From: Paenibacillus campinasensis
GTDB lineage: Bacteria; Bacillota; Bacilli; Paenibacillales; Paenibacillaceae
Length of the DNA stretch: 64,000 nucleotides
Direction: 5' to 3'
Assembly (NCBI RefSeq): GCF_002272015.1
Contig: NZ_NPBY01000012.1
Location: forward strand, 56,174-120,173
The translations under genes were made by a program, and so were the position numbers. The notes under the pieces are model-generated. The model ran no database searches. It was not told the origin of the DNA and saw only the letters and a list, made by a program, of their open reading frames with translations. The first letter of the stretch is position 1; the number at the start of each line of letters is the position of its first letter. Shown here piece by piece: positions 34,375 to 44,518 of this stretch.

Positions 34375-34550
34375 ATATCGACAGGCGCTCCCCGTGAAGA
34401 GCTTGGTTATACGCTGATCATGCGAGCGGTTTGGTTTGCGGGGGACGCAGAGGCTGTGTTTGCCATCACGATCATTTGGCGTTATAACTGATACTATAGG
34501 TTGATGAAGCCAGCTGGGAAGTATAGTCATGAAGAAGTGGGGGAGACGTA

Positions 34551-35864
34551 ATGGAGAACGGGAAGGAACAGAGCGGGAAAGAACAGAACGGGAAGGGACA
34601 GCCCGATACACCCAATAAATTTCAGCGTAAAGCATTGCAGGTGCCGGTAGCCCAGGAGAAGGCGCTGGCTTATGTGCAGCCTGGTGAGACGGAGATCATC
34701 AGTCTGAAAGAAAGCGATGGACGGATTCTGGCCGCAGATGTGATTGCGCCTCATCCGTATCCGGCTTTTCGCCGGTCCGGTATGGACGGGTATGCGGTTC
34801 GTTCAGAAGACACGCTGGCTTGTGAAGATGGGGAGACGGTGTGGCTCAAGGTCGTAGACCATATTCCGTGCGGATATGTATCGTCAGTGCCGATCACCGA
34901 AGGGACGACCTCGCGCATTATGACGGGTGCCCAGGTGCCAGACGGCGCGGACGCTGTGGTCATGCTGGAGGCGACAGAGAGCCGCAGTGAGAACGGAGAG
35001 ACGTATATCGGGCTGAAAAGAGCGATTGAGCCTGGAAAAAATGTAACGCCGCGCGGATTCGAGCTCCAGGAAGGCGAGTTGATTCTTGCCAAAGGGCGCG
35101 AGATCGGTCCGGGTGAAATTTCAGTATTGGCGACATTCGGTGTTCATGAGGTGGAGGTGTACCGGCGCCCGGTGGTCGGGATATTCTCAACCGGAACAGA
35201 GCTGTTGGATATCGATGAGCCGCTTCAGCCGGGGAAGATCCGCAACAGCAACACCTACATGCTGGCAGCCCAGATTCGGGAGGCTGGAGGCACTCCGGTC
35301 GTCATGGAGGCGATCCCGGACGACATTGAGCTGGCACGAAGCAAAGTGGCTTCAGCGCTTCAGAAGTACGATATCGTGGTCACTACGGGCGGTGTATCGG
35401 TTGGCGACTATGACATCATGGGGGAGCTGGTTGCTTCGGGCGGGGTGGACATGCTGTTCAATAAGGTGACGATGCGTCCGGGCAGTGTAACGACGGCGGC
35501 AGTGAAGGACGGGAAGCTGCTGTTTGCCTTGTCTGGCAATCCGGGTGCTTGCTTCGTCGGCTTTCTGCTGTTCGTCCGTCCGGCGATTCGCAAGAAGCTT
35601 GGCATGACGCAGCTGCATCTGACCGAATGGACCGCTGAGCTTGGGGCGGATTACAGCAAAGTGAACAATTTTACCCGGTTCGTGCGCGGACGGCTGGAGG
35701 TTCGGGAAGGTCGACTCGTTGCTACGCCGGCTCAGCTTGATGAATCCAGTGTCATGGTCACGATCAAGGATAGTGAATGTCTGATTGTGATCCCGCCGGA
35801 GTTGAAGGGAGCGGCTAAAGGGCATCCGGTGACGGTGCTGGTGCTTCCGGGAGCCTGGTCATGA
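34551..35864 (+). CDS. moeA: Molybdopterin molybdotransferase MoeA
   Basis: A 437-residue enzyme that inserts molybdate into adenylated molybdopterin in the last step of molybdenum cofactor synthesis. Signatures are RRSGMDGYAV, MTGAQVPDGADAVV, FSTGTELLD, TTGGVSVGDYD and ALSGNPGA. The first 25 residues are an added hydrophilic tail with three GKEQ-like repeats encoded by a 15-bp tandem repeat. GGGGGAG lies 6 bases before the ATG. mobB overlaps its stop (ATGA). No other molybdenum-cofactor genes lie in the window. Confidence 0.93.
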   Translation: MENGKEQSGKEQNGKGQPDTPNKFQRKALQVPVAQEKALAYVQPGETEIISLKESDGRILAADVIAPHPYPAFRRSGMDGYAVRSEDTLACEDGETVWLKVVDHIPCGYVSSVPITEGTTSRIMTGAQVPDGADAVVMLEATESRSENGETYIGLKRAIEPGKNVTPRGFELQEGELILAKGREIGPGEISVLATFGVHEVEVYRRPVVGIFSTGTELLDIDEPLQPGKIRNSNTYMLAAQIREAGGTPVVMEAIPDDIELARSKVASALQKYDIVVTTGGVSVGDYDIMGELVASGGVDMLFNKVTMRPGSVTTAAVKDGKLLFALSGNPGACFVGFLLFVRPAIRKKLGMTQLHLTEWTAELGADYSKVNNFTRFVRGRLEVREGRLVATPAQLDESSVMVTIKDSECLIVIPPELKGAAKGHPVTVLVLPGAWS

Positions 35865-36397
35865 AAGAGGTTCGAGTCGTTCAGCTATGCGGTTATAAAA
35901 ACAGTGGAAAAACGACGCTGCTGGCTGCTGTCATACGTCAGCTCAAGGCGCGCGGCGTCCGGCTGGCTGTCATCAAGCATGATGCGCATCAATTTAAGAT
36001 GGATCATCCGGGCACCGACACCGATCAGTTCCGTGAAGCCGGCGCGGATGCGGTAGCGATCACATCACCGGGACGAACGGCGGTGTTGATGGAAGCAGAG
36101 ACGCCGCTCGAGACACTCATCGGCGCTTTCCGGGACGTTGACCTGGTGCTCGTGGAAGGCTTTAAGCAAGCGGCATATCCGAAGCTGGTGCTGCTGCGGG
36201 ATGAAGCTGATGCTGGGCTGCTGCAGCTGCAGGGGGTTATGGGCATCGTTGTGCCGAAGGAGATGATCAAGCCGCAGAAGATGACAGAAGAGCCGGGCAG
36301 GGGACAGACGGTGGGGTCTGACCTGCCGGCTCCGGTGATATCGCGGGATGACGTGGATGCCATTGTGGCGCTGATCCTTTCGAGTGAAGCTCAGTGA
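35861..36397 (+). CDS. mobB: Molybdopterin-guanine dinucleotide biosynthesis protein B
   Basis: A 178-residue P-loop GTPase. Walker A is GYKNSGKTT near the N-terminus, and LVLVEGFK is the conserved C-terminal strand-loop. MobB assists MobA in attaching GMP to molybdopterin. Its ATG overlaps the moeA stop by four bases. An acidic/polar insertion around residues 140-155 is not part of the usual core. Confidence 0.92.
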   Translation: MKEVRVVQLCGYKNSGKTTLLAAVIRQLKARGVRLAVIKHDAHQFKMDHPGTDTDQFREAGADAVAITSPGRTAVLMEAETPLETLIGAFRDVDLVLVEGFKQAAYPKLVLLRDEADAGLLQLQGVMGIVVPKEMIKPQKMTEEPGRGQTVGSDLPAPVISRDDVDAIVALILSSEAQ

Positions 36398-36471
36398 AGC
36401 AATATGATGTGCTATGAAACAACAGGACTCACAATGAGACGTTATAAGTCACTAGATGTCCCTATGACACA

Positions 36472-37554
36472 TTAAGCGTCCGTTCGGCGTTCAATAGCCT
36501 CGGACATCGTTTTGTCGGTCAGATGGGCATATACCTCGGTTGTTTCCGTCGAGGCGTGCCCAAGCTGTTCCTTGGTTTTGTAGATGTCGTTCTGTAAATA
36601 ATAATCGGTGGCAAAAGAATGCCGCAGCTTGTGGACGGTCAGCGCTGGCTTGCCAAAACGCTTGGCGTATTTGATAATCATCGCCTGGATCGCGCGCTTG
36701 GTCATGCGCTGGCCTTCGTTTTGCCCGTTTCGCAGGGCGACGAACAGCGCTTTCTCCTTCTTCGGAACCTTATAGCGGGCTTGCCGCAGCTGCAAATAAT
36801 GCTCCAGATCGTCTTTGGCCTGAGTCCGGAAATAGACCGGCGTTTTGAATGTTTCGTCGTTGTTGCCCTTGCGGAATACGTGAAGCATCTTGTTGTTCAA
36901 ATCGATATCCGACAGATTGAGGTTCACCACCTCGGACACCCGCAGCCCGGAATTCAGGATCAGACTCGCGATGCAGGCATCCCGGACCTTGTTCTGCTCA
37001 TGGGCGTATAACGCCTGCTTGTTGTTGGCGACATCCTGGGCGTAGCCCTCGTGGATGTAGGTGATGAATTCCTGCAGCTCGTCCTCTTCCAAAATCTTGC
37101 CCTTGAGCTTGGCGGCAGTGTCCTTCGGCTTGTGGATCCGCTTGATCTCCACCTTCGCCATAATGTTGCGCTTCAGAAGCGGATAGAAATCCTCATCCTC
37201 AGCGATTTGACTTAAATAGTGAAACAGCGACCGCAGTGAAGACAGCTTGCGGGACACCGTGATTCTGGAATTTGCGCCCTCTCGGCGCGTCGTCAGGTAC
37301 AGCCGGTAAGCGGTAATGCTGTCCATGCGCAGGCTTTCCAGCTCGGAGAGCGCCACTTCCCGGTTCGAAGCTGCGGCCGACAGGCCTTCCGCCCGCAGCC
37401 AATTAAAGAACGTTTCATAATCTCTTACGTATTCGAGCAGTGTCGAAGGGGAGAGATCCGGAAGTTTATAGTCGATAAATTGCTGTACATACCAAGGCAT
37501 GGCCGGGGACTTCTCGTCCAGCTTGACCCGATCCTGTTCTTTTTGGATGTTCAT
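36472..37554 (-). CDS. xerS: Tyrosine recombinase XerS
   Basis: A 360-residue tyrosine recombinase. The N-terminal SAM-like DNA-binding domain (about residues 15-130) is followed by a catalytic domain with Arg in SGLRVSEV, Lys in FRKGNNDET, HxxR in VHKLRHSFA, His in GHAS and the nucleophilic Tyr in TTEVYAHL. The N-terminus (MPWYVQQFIDYKL, SPSTLLEYVRDYETFFNWL) fits XerS, which in streptococci and relatives acts alone in chromosome-dimer resolution. AGAGGTG lies 5 bases before the ATG at 37554. Confidence 0.88.
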   Translation of the reverse strand: MNIQKEQDRVKLDEKSPAMPWYVQQFIDYKLPDLSPSTLLEYVRDYETFFNWLRAEGLSAAASNREVALSELESLRMDSITAYRLYLTTRREGANSRITVSRKLSSLRSLFHYLSQIAEDEDFYPLLKRNIMAKVEIKRIHKPKDTAAKLKGKILEEDELQEFITYIHEGYAQDVANNKQALYAHEQNKVRDACIASLILNSGLRVSEVVNLNLSDIDLNNKMLHVFRKGNNDETFKTPVYFRTQAKDDLEHYLQLRQARYKVPKKEKALFVALRNGQNEGQRMTKRAIQAMIIKYAKRFGKPALTVHKLRHSFATDYYLQNDIYKTKEQLGHASTETTEVYAHLTDKTMSEAIERRTDA

Positions 37555-37788
37555 GGTATCACCTCTAATCAAATGCGATGAAATGCGGATAAGCTTGTTC
37601 TTTACCTTAGTGTATCATATGACGCCCTTTGACGTCCTGATGAATGGGAGGGTGGGGGCTTACCGGGCAGCGGTGCTGGCGGTTTGCTGTTACTTGCTTG
37701 TGATCGGACAGGTCACGTTATATGATAACAGTACATCGTGGACCTCATCGTTTAGACATCGTCATCTTGGCAAGGAGGCAGCAGTTTC

Positions 37789-38307
37789 ATGAATTCAGCG
37801 CATAGCGGCAGAATGGGGCTGGAGCTTGTCCCCAAACGAAAGCAGCATGTTATTACCAATATGATGCAGTTTTACTTTTATGATTTTACCCGTTATCTGG
37901 ACTTTGATTTGAACGATCAGGGGCTGTTTGCAACGTACCCGGATCTGGATCAGTTCTGGAAGAAGCGGGACCGGAAATACCCGTTTCTCATTACATACGA
38001 CCAGCGTCCTGCCGGATTTGCATTAATTGAGCGGGTGGAGGATAGCGAGGAAGCGGATTATTACATGACCGAATTTTTTGTCATGCAGAAATACCGCAGG
38101 TTCGGGCTCGGTTCATGGGCGGCTCGCGAGCTGTTCGACCGTTTCCAAGGGCGGTGGAAGGTCAGTCAGGTAAGCACGAATCAGCCGGCACAGACGTTCT
38201 GGCGCAAGGTGATCGGCGTTTATACGGACGGGAGATACCAAGAGCGGATTGACCCGGAGCGCGGGAATCCGTCGCAGTATTTTTCCTCTGGCCCGGGAAA
38301 CCGTTAG
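37789..38307 (+). CDS. GNAT-like acetyltransferase
   Basis: A 172-residue protein with the GNAT core: FLITYDQRPAGFALIERVED (strands 3-4), YYMTEFFVMQKYRRFGLGSW (acetyl-CoA loop RRFGLG) and ASARELFDRF-like helix, then NQPAQTFWRKVIG. Substrate unknown. AAGGAGGCAGCAG precedes the ATG. It lies divergent to xerS. Confidence 0.82.
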   Translation: MNSAHSGRMGLELVPKRKQHVITNMMQFYFYDFTRYLDFDLNDQGLFATYPDLDQFWKKRDRKYPFLITYDQRPAGFALIERVEDSEEADYYMTEFFVMQKYRRFGLGSWAARELFDRFQGRWKVSQVSTNQPAQTFWRKVIGVYTDGRYQERIDPERGNPSQYFSSGPGNR

Positions 38308-38485
38308 CTCTTATGTGTAGTGTGATAGATAGACAGCGACAGAAAGATATATATAGCAGCTTAACGATCATTATATATCGATAGCAAATTTAATGATATT
38401 AATTATTAATCTGGTTAAATGATTGGTGTATCGTGGATGTATCGGGCGGAAATCGCCTTGGAATCGAAATAAATGGGGTTGTAGT

Positions 38486-39274
38486 ATGGAGGGGAATATA
38501 TTGTATTTGCCATCTTTTCGTTTAGAGGGAAAAACAGCGTTTGTAACAGGTGCAGGCCGGGGAATCGGGAGAGCGTTAGCGATCGGGCTGGCCGAGGCGG
38601 GCTGTGATGTCGGTCTCATGTCGCGCACGCGCAGTGATCTGGAGGAAACTGCAGAGCAGGTTCAACGTGCCGGGAAGGGCAAGGCGATTATCCTTCCGGC
38701 AGATCTGACGGACAGAGAGCAGATGGAGGGAGCGATCTCGCAGTTTGTGCAGGAAGCGGGCAAGCTCGATATTCTCGTGAACAACGCAGGCATGAACATC
38801 CGGACGCCGGCGCTTGAGGTGACGGAAGCAGAATGGGATGTGATCGTACAGACCAATCTGAAATCGGCTTTCGTTGCCTCACAGATCGCGGCTAAGCAGA
38901 TGAAGGAGCAGGGAGGCGGCCGCATTATCAATATCTCATCCGTAGGCGGACATACGGCGCTAAGAACCGGCGTGGTCTACGGCTCGACCAAAGCGGCGCT
39001 GATCCATATGACCAAGGTGCTCGCGCTTGAATGGGCGCAATACGGCATTCAGGTCAACGCGGTGGGTCCGTGGTATTTCCGGACTTCGCTGACCGAGAAG
39101 CTGCTGTCCGACGAGGCGTATCTCAAGGATATACTGGACCGAACTCCGCTCAAACGCGTGGGTCAGCTGGAAGAGGTCGTGGGCCCTGTGGTGTTCCTTG
39201 CCTCCGATGCGGCCAATTATATGACAGGGCAGACGCTGCTTGTGGATGGCGGAATGAGCATTTATGGGTTTTGA
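38486..39274 (+). CDS. Short-chain dehydrogenase/reductase
   Basis: A 262-residue classical SDR. NAD(P) motif TGAGRGIGR, NNAG motif at about residue 95, catalytic Ser in INISSVGG and YxxxK in YGSTK are all present, and the C-terminus has the ASDAANYMTGQTLLVDGG signature. It resembles FabG or gluconate 5-dehydrogenase types. The ATG at 38486 follows TGGGGTTG; an upstream GTG at 38423 lacks support. Confidence 0.88.
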   Translation: MEGNILYLPSFRLEGKTAFVTGAGRGIGRALAIGLAEAGCDVGLMSRTRSDLEETAEQVQRAGKGKAIILPADLTDREQMEGAISQFVQEAGKLDILVNNAGMNIRTPALEVTEAEWDVIVQTNLKSAFVASQIAAKQMKEQGGGRIINISSVGGHTALRTGVVYGSTKAALIHMTKVLALEWAQYGIQVNAVGPWYFRTSLTEKLLSDEAYLKDILDRTPLKRVGQLEEVVGPVVFLASDAANYMTGQTLLVDGGMSIYGF

Positions 39275-39550
39275 TCATTGTTACCATAAGTGAATATCGT
39301 AGGCTCAACCCCAGACATTGGTGCTTAATGTGTCGGTTGTCTTTCTGCCTCCCTTATAACCATTATCCCTTTGGTTCAGGAGGAAGCAGCCTGATCAAAC
39401 GGGATAATCATGCTAAGCCTCTGGAGAAGGAGGACGTGTGCTGGAATCGACATTTGCTTCTATAATTCGAGGCTGGATTCGAAATAACCGTGCAGGGTAA
39501 TAATCCCGTAAGGCCGAAATGAATCATGTAAAAAAGGAGCGTGTTGTTGC
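39275..39550. other. Intergenic region between SDR and AKR genes
   Basis: No gene. AAGGAGGA followed by GTG (about 39437) would give a nine-codon peptide MCWNRHLLL; no support for a leader function was found. Confidence 0.25.
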
Positions 39551-40438
39551 ATGGAACGCAGAGCTTATGGCAATACGGATATGCAGGTCAGCATTTTAGG
39601 ATTCGGCGGGGCCGAAATCGGGAACAAGGATTTGCCGACGGTCGAGAAGCTGCTTCACAGCGCGCTGGACGCCGGACTTAACGTCATTGATACGGCGGAG
39701 TGCTACGGCAATAGTGAAGAGCTGATCGGCAAGGCACTGGCGGGGCGCAGATCAGAGTATTATCTGTTCACCAAGTGCGGACATGCGTCAGGGCTTGATT
39801 ATCCCGACTGGGATCCGGTACTGCTGGAGAAGACGATTGATCGCAGCTTGCAGCGGCTGCAGGTCGATTACGTAGATATCATTCACCTCCACAGCTGTTC
39901 CGAGGAAATCCTCCGCCAAGGCGAAGTGATCGAGGTGCTGAAGAAGGCGAAGGAGCAGGGCAAGACGCGCTATATCGGCTACAGCGGGGATACCAAGGAT
40001 GCGCTGTATGCGGTGCAGACCGGAGTCTTCGATAGCCTGGAAACCTCGGTGAACATTGCCGACCAGGAAGCCATTGATTTGACCATTCCGGAAGCGCTTC
40101 AACGGGGGATGGGCGTCATTGCTAAGCGGCCGATTGCCAACGTTGCCTGGCAGCATGATACGCTCAGCGAGCAGGATTATGCGTATCCTTACTGGCTCCG
40201 TCTCGGAGAGCTGAATTATGATTTCCTGACAGATGTTCAGCAAGGCGTTGAAACCGCGCTTCGATTTACGCTGAGCACCCTGGGGGTTGCAACGGCGATC
40301 GTAGGAACGGCCAACCCGGGGCGCTGGCAGCAAAATGCCGAGCTGCTGGCCAAAGGCCCGCTGCCGCAGGAAGTGTATGAAGCGATTCGCCATCGCTGGA
40401 AGGAAGTGGCCGGGGCCGATTGGGTCGGCAAAGTGTAA
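39551..40438 (+). CDS. Aldo/keto reductase
   Basis: A 295-residue NADPH-dependent TIM-barrel enzyme. The catalytic tetrad is visible: Asp and Tyr in DTAECYGNSEE, Lys in FTKCG and His in IIHLHSC. VGTANPGRWQQN fits the cofactor site. AAAAGGAG lies 11 bases before the ATG. Substrate unknown; monocistronic, with a hairpin downstream. Confidence 0.9.
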   Translation: MERRAYGNTDMQVSILGFGGAEIGNKDLPTVEKLLHSALDAGLNVIDTAECYGNSEELIGKALAGRRSEYYLFTKCGHASGLDYPDWDPVLLEKTIDRSLQRLQVDYVDIIHLHSCSEEILRQGEVIEVLKKAKEQGKTRYIGYSGDTKDALYAVQTGVFDSLETSVNIADQEAIDLTIPEALQRGMGVIAKRPIANVAWQHDTLSEQDYAYPYWLRLGELNYDFLTDVQQGVETALRFTLSTLGVATAIVGTANPGRWQQNAELLAKGPLPQEVYEAIRHRWKEVAGADWVGKV

Positions 40439-40505
40439 TCGACGGCTCCTTATTCACAGACAGGATGCTTACATCAGGATTGTGCAGATTGCTAAGTGGC
40501 TGATC

Positions 40506-40540
40506 AGCAGGAGGATTCCTGCAGGTCGGCTGCTTTTTTT
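40506..40540 (+). terminator. Terminator of the aldo/keto reductase gene
   Basis: AGCAG pairs with CTGCT before seven T; an inner GCAGGA/TCCTGC hairpin competes with it. Confidence 0.6.
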
Positions 40541-41067
40541 ATGACCAGAACCGGGCGTATATTTGATTGTAACGACATAAAGTGACACCCCGAAGGACAA
40601 ACCGGATGTCAATACATAGAGAATACGAACCTTAGATCTATCAGTACATACATAATTGCGCAAAATACCCTTAAAGGCCGATGATAACGGTCATTTCAAC
40701 CCTCTTATTCTATTATTTCAACATATGAAAAATTCACAATAGTTAAAAGCGACCATGACGCTCTTGAGACCTTTCATCTGCCATTCCACCACCCACGTAC
40801 CTAATTACCCACCCCCGTATCAAAAGAGAGGGGAGCCCGAAACAGTTCAAAGCCTTCACCTCGACCTCGCCGCCAGCAGCCGCGAAGATACCGAAGAACG
40901 TCATCTGGGGAGGGGAGATATAGGGTTAAGGCATCCCGGCAGGGCCGCTGTAGAATAATTTACCCCTGCATAATAAAATTGTAGCCCTTTGAAAGCCTTT
41001 GCCCGTGGCATAAAATGCTGATAAGACATCAACGACCCACGACAAAAATAACGAAGGGGGAAATCGA
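40541..41067. other. Intergenic region before the second ABC importer
   Basis: About 520 bases without a gene. TTGAAA (40989-40994), 16 bases and TAAAAT (41011-41016) are a plausible promoter for the importer operon. No operator or regulator gene is obvious. Confidence 0.4.
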
Positions 41068-42402
41068 ATGTTAAAAAGGTCATCGATGATTCTGATGAGT
41101 GTCATGCTGCTGTTCGCGACATTCCTGGCTGCCTGCGGCGGCGGAGGCACGAGTTCGTCGGGGGATGGCGGCGACACGGGGACAGAGACACCGCCCGTGG
41201 CGGAAGAGAATGCACCGCCGGTCAAGCTGCGTGTGTTCTCGACGTTCGGCGGAACCGATGCGGCGCGTGAAGCGTTCCAATCCGCGCTGGACGAGTTCAC
41301 GGCTTCACATCCGAATGTAACGATTGAGAATGACACGATGTCCGCGAATGACGACGGCTTCCGGACGAAAGTCAACACCGACATGAACAGCGGCAACGAG
41401 CCGGATCTGCTGTTCTACTTCATCGGTGCGGATGCCGAAGGATTCGTCAATGCGGGCAAGGTCGTTCCGCTCAACGATCTTCTCGAGGAGGATGCCGAAT
41501 GGAAGGGCGGCTTCATTCCGGATGCGCTGGAGCTTGCCAGACAGGAAGACGGCAACATCTATGCGGTGCCGCTGACGGGCTTTTATGAAGGTCTGTTCGT
41601 GAACAAGAAGATTTTCGAGGATCATGGGCTTGAGCTGCCAACCGATTGGGATAAGCTGACGACAGCGGTCAAGACGCTGTCCGAGAATGGCATCATCCCG
41701 TTGTCGGTGCCGTTTGACCAGTCTCACTATCTGATCGAGCATGCCGTACTGTCGGCTGCGGGTCCGGAAGGTCAGAACAAAGGGCTGAAGGATGAAGTGG
41801 ATCCGAACTGGGAGAAAGGTTATGCTGCCATCAAGGAATTGTATGATCTCGGCGCATTTCCGAAAGATGCGGCAACCATCGATCTGAGCATGGCCGGCAA
41901 CTATTACAGTGAAGGTCTTGCGGCCATGATTCTTGAAGGCTCGTGGGCCATCGGCGGATGGAATGAAGATGTGCGTGACCAGACGACGGTGGTGCCATTC
42001 CCGGCCGTTCCTGGCGGTGTAGGCAGCGGCAACGACATTGTGGGCGGCTTCGGCACAGGCTTCTACCTGTCCAAGGCGACGTATGATGACGCAGCGAAAA
42101 AAGATACGGCGATTGCCTTGATGAAACATCTGACGTCCCCGGCCAGCATTCAGAAGATTGCTACCGCGAACGGCGGTACGCCGGCGGCGGATGTAGAAGT
42201 GACCGGGCTGCCGCAGGTTGCGCTCGACGGCTTCTCGATGGCGGCGAAAGCAGCATCCATCAGCTCGCCAATTGACAGCAAAGTGGCACAGGAGACCTTC
42301 GGCAACCTTCGCGCCAGCGTATATGCGGTTATCCAGGGCGAGAAGACGCCGACCGAAGCGATTGCCGATGCGAAAAAGGTAGAGGACGACAACAGACCAT
42401 AA
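41068..42402 (+). CDS. Solute-binding lipoprotein of a sugar ABC importer
   Basis: A 444-residue family 1 extracellular binding protein. The signal peptide ends with LAACGG, followed by a Gly/Ser/Thr-rich linker and the binding domain (VKLRVFSTFGGTDAAREAFQ). GLFVNKKIFEDHGLELPTDW is typical of carbohydrate-binding members. It leads a three-gene CUT1-type importer operon; the substrate is unknown and no glycosidase gene is adjacent. AAGGGGG precedes the ATG. Confidence 0.9.
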   Translation: MLKRSSMILMSVMLLFATFLAACGGGGTSSSGDGGDTGTETPPVAEENAPPVKLRVFSTFGGTDAAREAFQSALDEFTASHPNVTIENDTMSANDDGFRTKVNTDMNSGNEPDLLFYFIGADAEGFVNAGKVVPLNDLLEEDAEWKGGFIPDALELARQEDGNIYAVPLTGFYEGLFVNKKIFEDHGLELPTDWDKLTTAVKTLSENGIIPLSVPFDQSHYLIEHAVLSAAGPEGQNKGLKDEVDPNWEKGYAAIKELYDLGAFPKDAATIDLSMAGNYYSEGLAAMILEGSWAIGGWNEDVRDQTTVVPFPAVPGGVGSGNDIVGGFGTGFYLSKATYDDAAKKDTAIALMKHLTSPASIQKIATANGGTPAADVEVTGLPQVALDGFSMAAKAASISSPIDSKVAQETFGNLRASVYAVIQGEKTPTEAIADAKKVEDDNRP

Positions 42403-42438
42403 ATATTGTCTAGAGAACATTCGCATAACCGTTAGCAA

Positions 42439-42470
42439 ACGCCGCCCGATTCTGCATGCCTGGGCGGCGT
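42439..42470 (+). terminator. Intra-operon hairpin after the binding-protein gene
   Basis: ACGCCGCCC and GGGCGGCGT form a perfect 9-bp stem without a long T-run, between the binding-protein and permease genes. Such structures often stabilise or partly end transcription so that more binding protein is made. Confidence 0.6.
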
Positions 42471-42524
42471 CGCTATTTCGGGTGTCAGGAAGAACCGATA
42501 AATTCTACATCAAGGGTGATAAAA

Positions 42525-43382
42525 ATGAAGGGTGATCGAAAGTATATATGGATGTTTTTGCTTCCTGCCGCAGTGATCATGGCTATCTTTTTGTATTATC
42601 CGTTTTTCAAGAGCCTCTATCTGAGCTTTTACCGGACGACAGGCTTCTTTGATAAACGGTTTGTCGGGTGGAACAACTACGAGCGGCTGTTCTCGGATGA
42701 GCTTCTGGGTGCGGCAACGCTGAACACGCTCGAAGTGATGCTGTACGTGCTGGTGTTTCAGGTCGGCATCGCGCTTGTTCTCGCAGTGCTGGTGGACTCG
42801 ATCCGAAAGGGGAAGGATTTTTACCGGACGGTCTTTTTCTTCCCGGTGGTCATATCCGGTACGGCCATTTCACTGTTGTTTGTCCTGTTCTATAACTATA
42901 ATTTCGGTCTGCTGAACAACCTGCTTGCCCAGTTCAATATCGAGAAGGTGCTGTGGCTGGATCAGGGCAATGCCCTGAAGGCCATTTCGATTCCGACGGT
43001 ATGGCATTATGTGGGCTTTTACTTCATCTTGTTCCTGACTGCCATGTCCAAAATCCCATCCGACTATTATGAGGCAGCCAAGCTGGAAGGCATCAGCGGC
43101 CTCAAAAAGACAACCATGCTCACCATTCCGCTCATCATGAGCGACATCAAGGTCGTCATTACGCTGGCCATCACCGGTACGCTTAAAGTATTCGAGTTCG
43201 TCTGGGTCATTACAAGAGGCCAGAACGGCACCGAGGTACTCGGGACGTATATGTACAAAAAGGCGATGGTCGATCAAAACTTCGGATATGGTTCAGCAGT
43301 TGCAATTTACATGGTTATTTTCGGCGTGGTGTTGGCGCTTGTGGCCAACCGGTTGTTGAAGCGGGATGAGATTACATATTAA
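42525..43382 (+). CDS. ABC sugar importer permease (first)
   Basis: A 285-residue six-helix permease. KYIWMFLLPAAVIMAIFLYY opens the first helix and the EAA loop is DYYEAAKLEGISGLKKTTML. CAAGGGTGA lies 6 bases before the ATG at 42525. It pairs with the next gene; no ATPase is encoded nearby. Confidence 0.9.
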   Translation: MKGDRKYIWMFLLPAAVIMAIFLYYPFFKSLYLSFYRTTGFFDKRFVGWNNYERLFSDELLGAATLNTLEVMLYVLVFQVGIALVLAVLVDSIRKGKDFYRTVFFFPVVISGTAISLLFVLFYNYNFGLLNNLLAQFNIEKVLWLDQGNALKAISIPTVWHYVGFYFILFLTAMSKIPSDYYEAAKLEGISGLKKTTMLTIPLIMSDIKVVITLAITGTLKVFEFVWVITRGQNGTEVLGTYMYKKAMVDQNFGYGSAVAIYMVIFGVVLALVANRLLKRDEITY

Positions 43383-43403
43383 GCCATATAGGGGTGTTCG
43401 ATT

Positions 43404-44279
43404 ATGGAGCCGACGATTGTCGCGGAGCAACAAAAACAGCAGGTGATCCATAAGAAAAGATGGAAAGCGAGCAGTGTGATCATCTACATCATTCTGACGG
43501 CATGGTCGCTAACCACAATATATCCGCTGTTCTGGATTGTGAACAATTCGTTCAAGGTGTCCCGGGATGTCATGAATGACTCGTTCTCCATTGCGTGGAA
43601 TCCGGTGTGGACGAATTATGAAAATGCTTTTGAGCGGATCAACATTGGCCGAAGCTACATGAACAGTCTGATTATGTCGTTCAGTACGGTATTCCTGGTG
43701 CTGCTGCTGGGAGGCTTGGCAGCCTATGTGTTGTCCCGGTTTCAGTTCCAAGGAAAAAGAACGATCTATTCCGTGCTGTATGCCACCTTGCTGATCCCGG
43801 CATTCGCCACCGTCGTGCCGGTGTATGAGCTGCTGATTCAGACGAGTCTTGTGAACACATATTGGGGATTGATACTGCCGCAAACGGCCGGGAATTTGAC
43901 CTTTGCGATTCTGGTCATCGCCGGATACATGAGCACCATTCCGAAGGAGCTGGAGGAAGCGGCGTTCATGGATGGCTGTAATCGCTGGCAGATGTTCTAC
44001 CGCATCTTCGTGCCGATCTCGCGCCCGGTGTTTGCATCGGCGAGCATTTTTGTATTCCTGTGGTCTTACAATGACTTGTTCTCGGCACTGATCTTCGTGA
44101 ATAAGGAAAATGTGCGGCCGATCGTTGCTTTGCTGAACGAGATCAGCTCGCAGTACGGAACCGACTTCGGCCTGATGGCCACGGCGGTGTCGCTGACGGT
44201 CATTCCGGTGTTTCTGGTATACTTGATGATCTCGAAGTATATCCAGAAGGGATTGACCGAAGGAGCGGTCAAGGGATAA
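43404..44279 (+). CDS. ABC sugar importer permease (second)
   Basis: A 291-residue six-helix MalG-like permease. The EAA loop is KELEEAAFMDGCNRWQMFYR. It follows the first permease by 21 bases and ends the operon. A shared MsmX-like ATPase is expected. Confidence 0.9.
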   Translation: MEPTIVAEQQKQQVIHKKRWKASSVIIYIILTAWSLTTIYPLFWIVNNSFKVSRDVMNDSFSIAWNPVWTNYENAFERINIGRSYMNSLIMSFSTVFLVLLLGGLAAYVLSRFQFQGKRTIYSVLYATLLIPAFATVVPVYELLIQTSLVNTYWGLILPQTAGNLTFAILVIAGYMSTIPKELEEAAFMDGCNRWQMFYRIFVPISRPVFASASIFVFLWSYNDLFSALIFVNKENVRPIVALLNEISSQYGTDFGLMATAVSLTVIPVFLVYLMISKYIQKGLTEGAVKG

Positions 44280-44518
44280 GCAGGCCTTTAGGGGACGGGA
44301 TAGAATCCGTTAAGGGAATTGGGGAGATTGTATGACGGATTTATGCAGATCAGGCGCCCGTTCGTGCTGGACATAATGAAAATGATCGTGCGAGGATGGA
44401 AGCTGACTTCGCCACCGCAATGTGGAATGACGGTGGTGATAGGTCGGCTTTTATTTTTTTATGTAGCGACAGGGCCTGAAGTCAATGCGCAAAATGGAAA
44501 AAACAGCCTGGAAAACGA

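Noticed and set aside
37610..37731. Distant inverted repeats (TCATATGACG and CGTTATATGA) as a difSL site next to xerS
   Set aside because: The arms are about 90 bp apart, not adjacent as in a recombination core; more likely separate chance palindromes or operators.
39437..39466. Nine-codon leader peptide before the aldo/keto reductase gene
   Set aside because: No attenuator-like hairpins and no clustered regulatory codons follow.
41305..42438. Long 377-codon frame on the minus strand
   Set aside because: Antisense to an intact solute-binding protein gene with signal peptide and lipobox.
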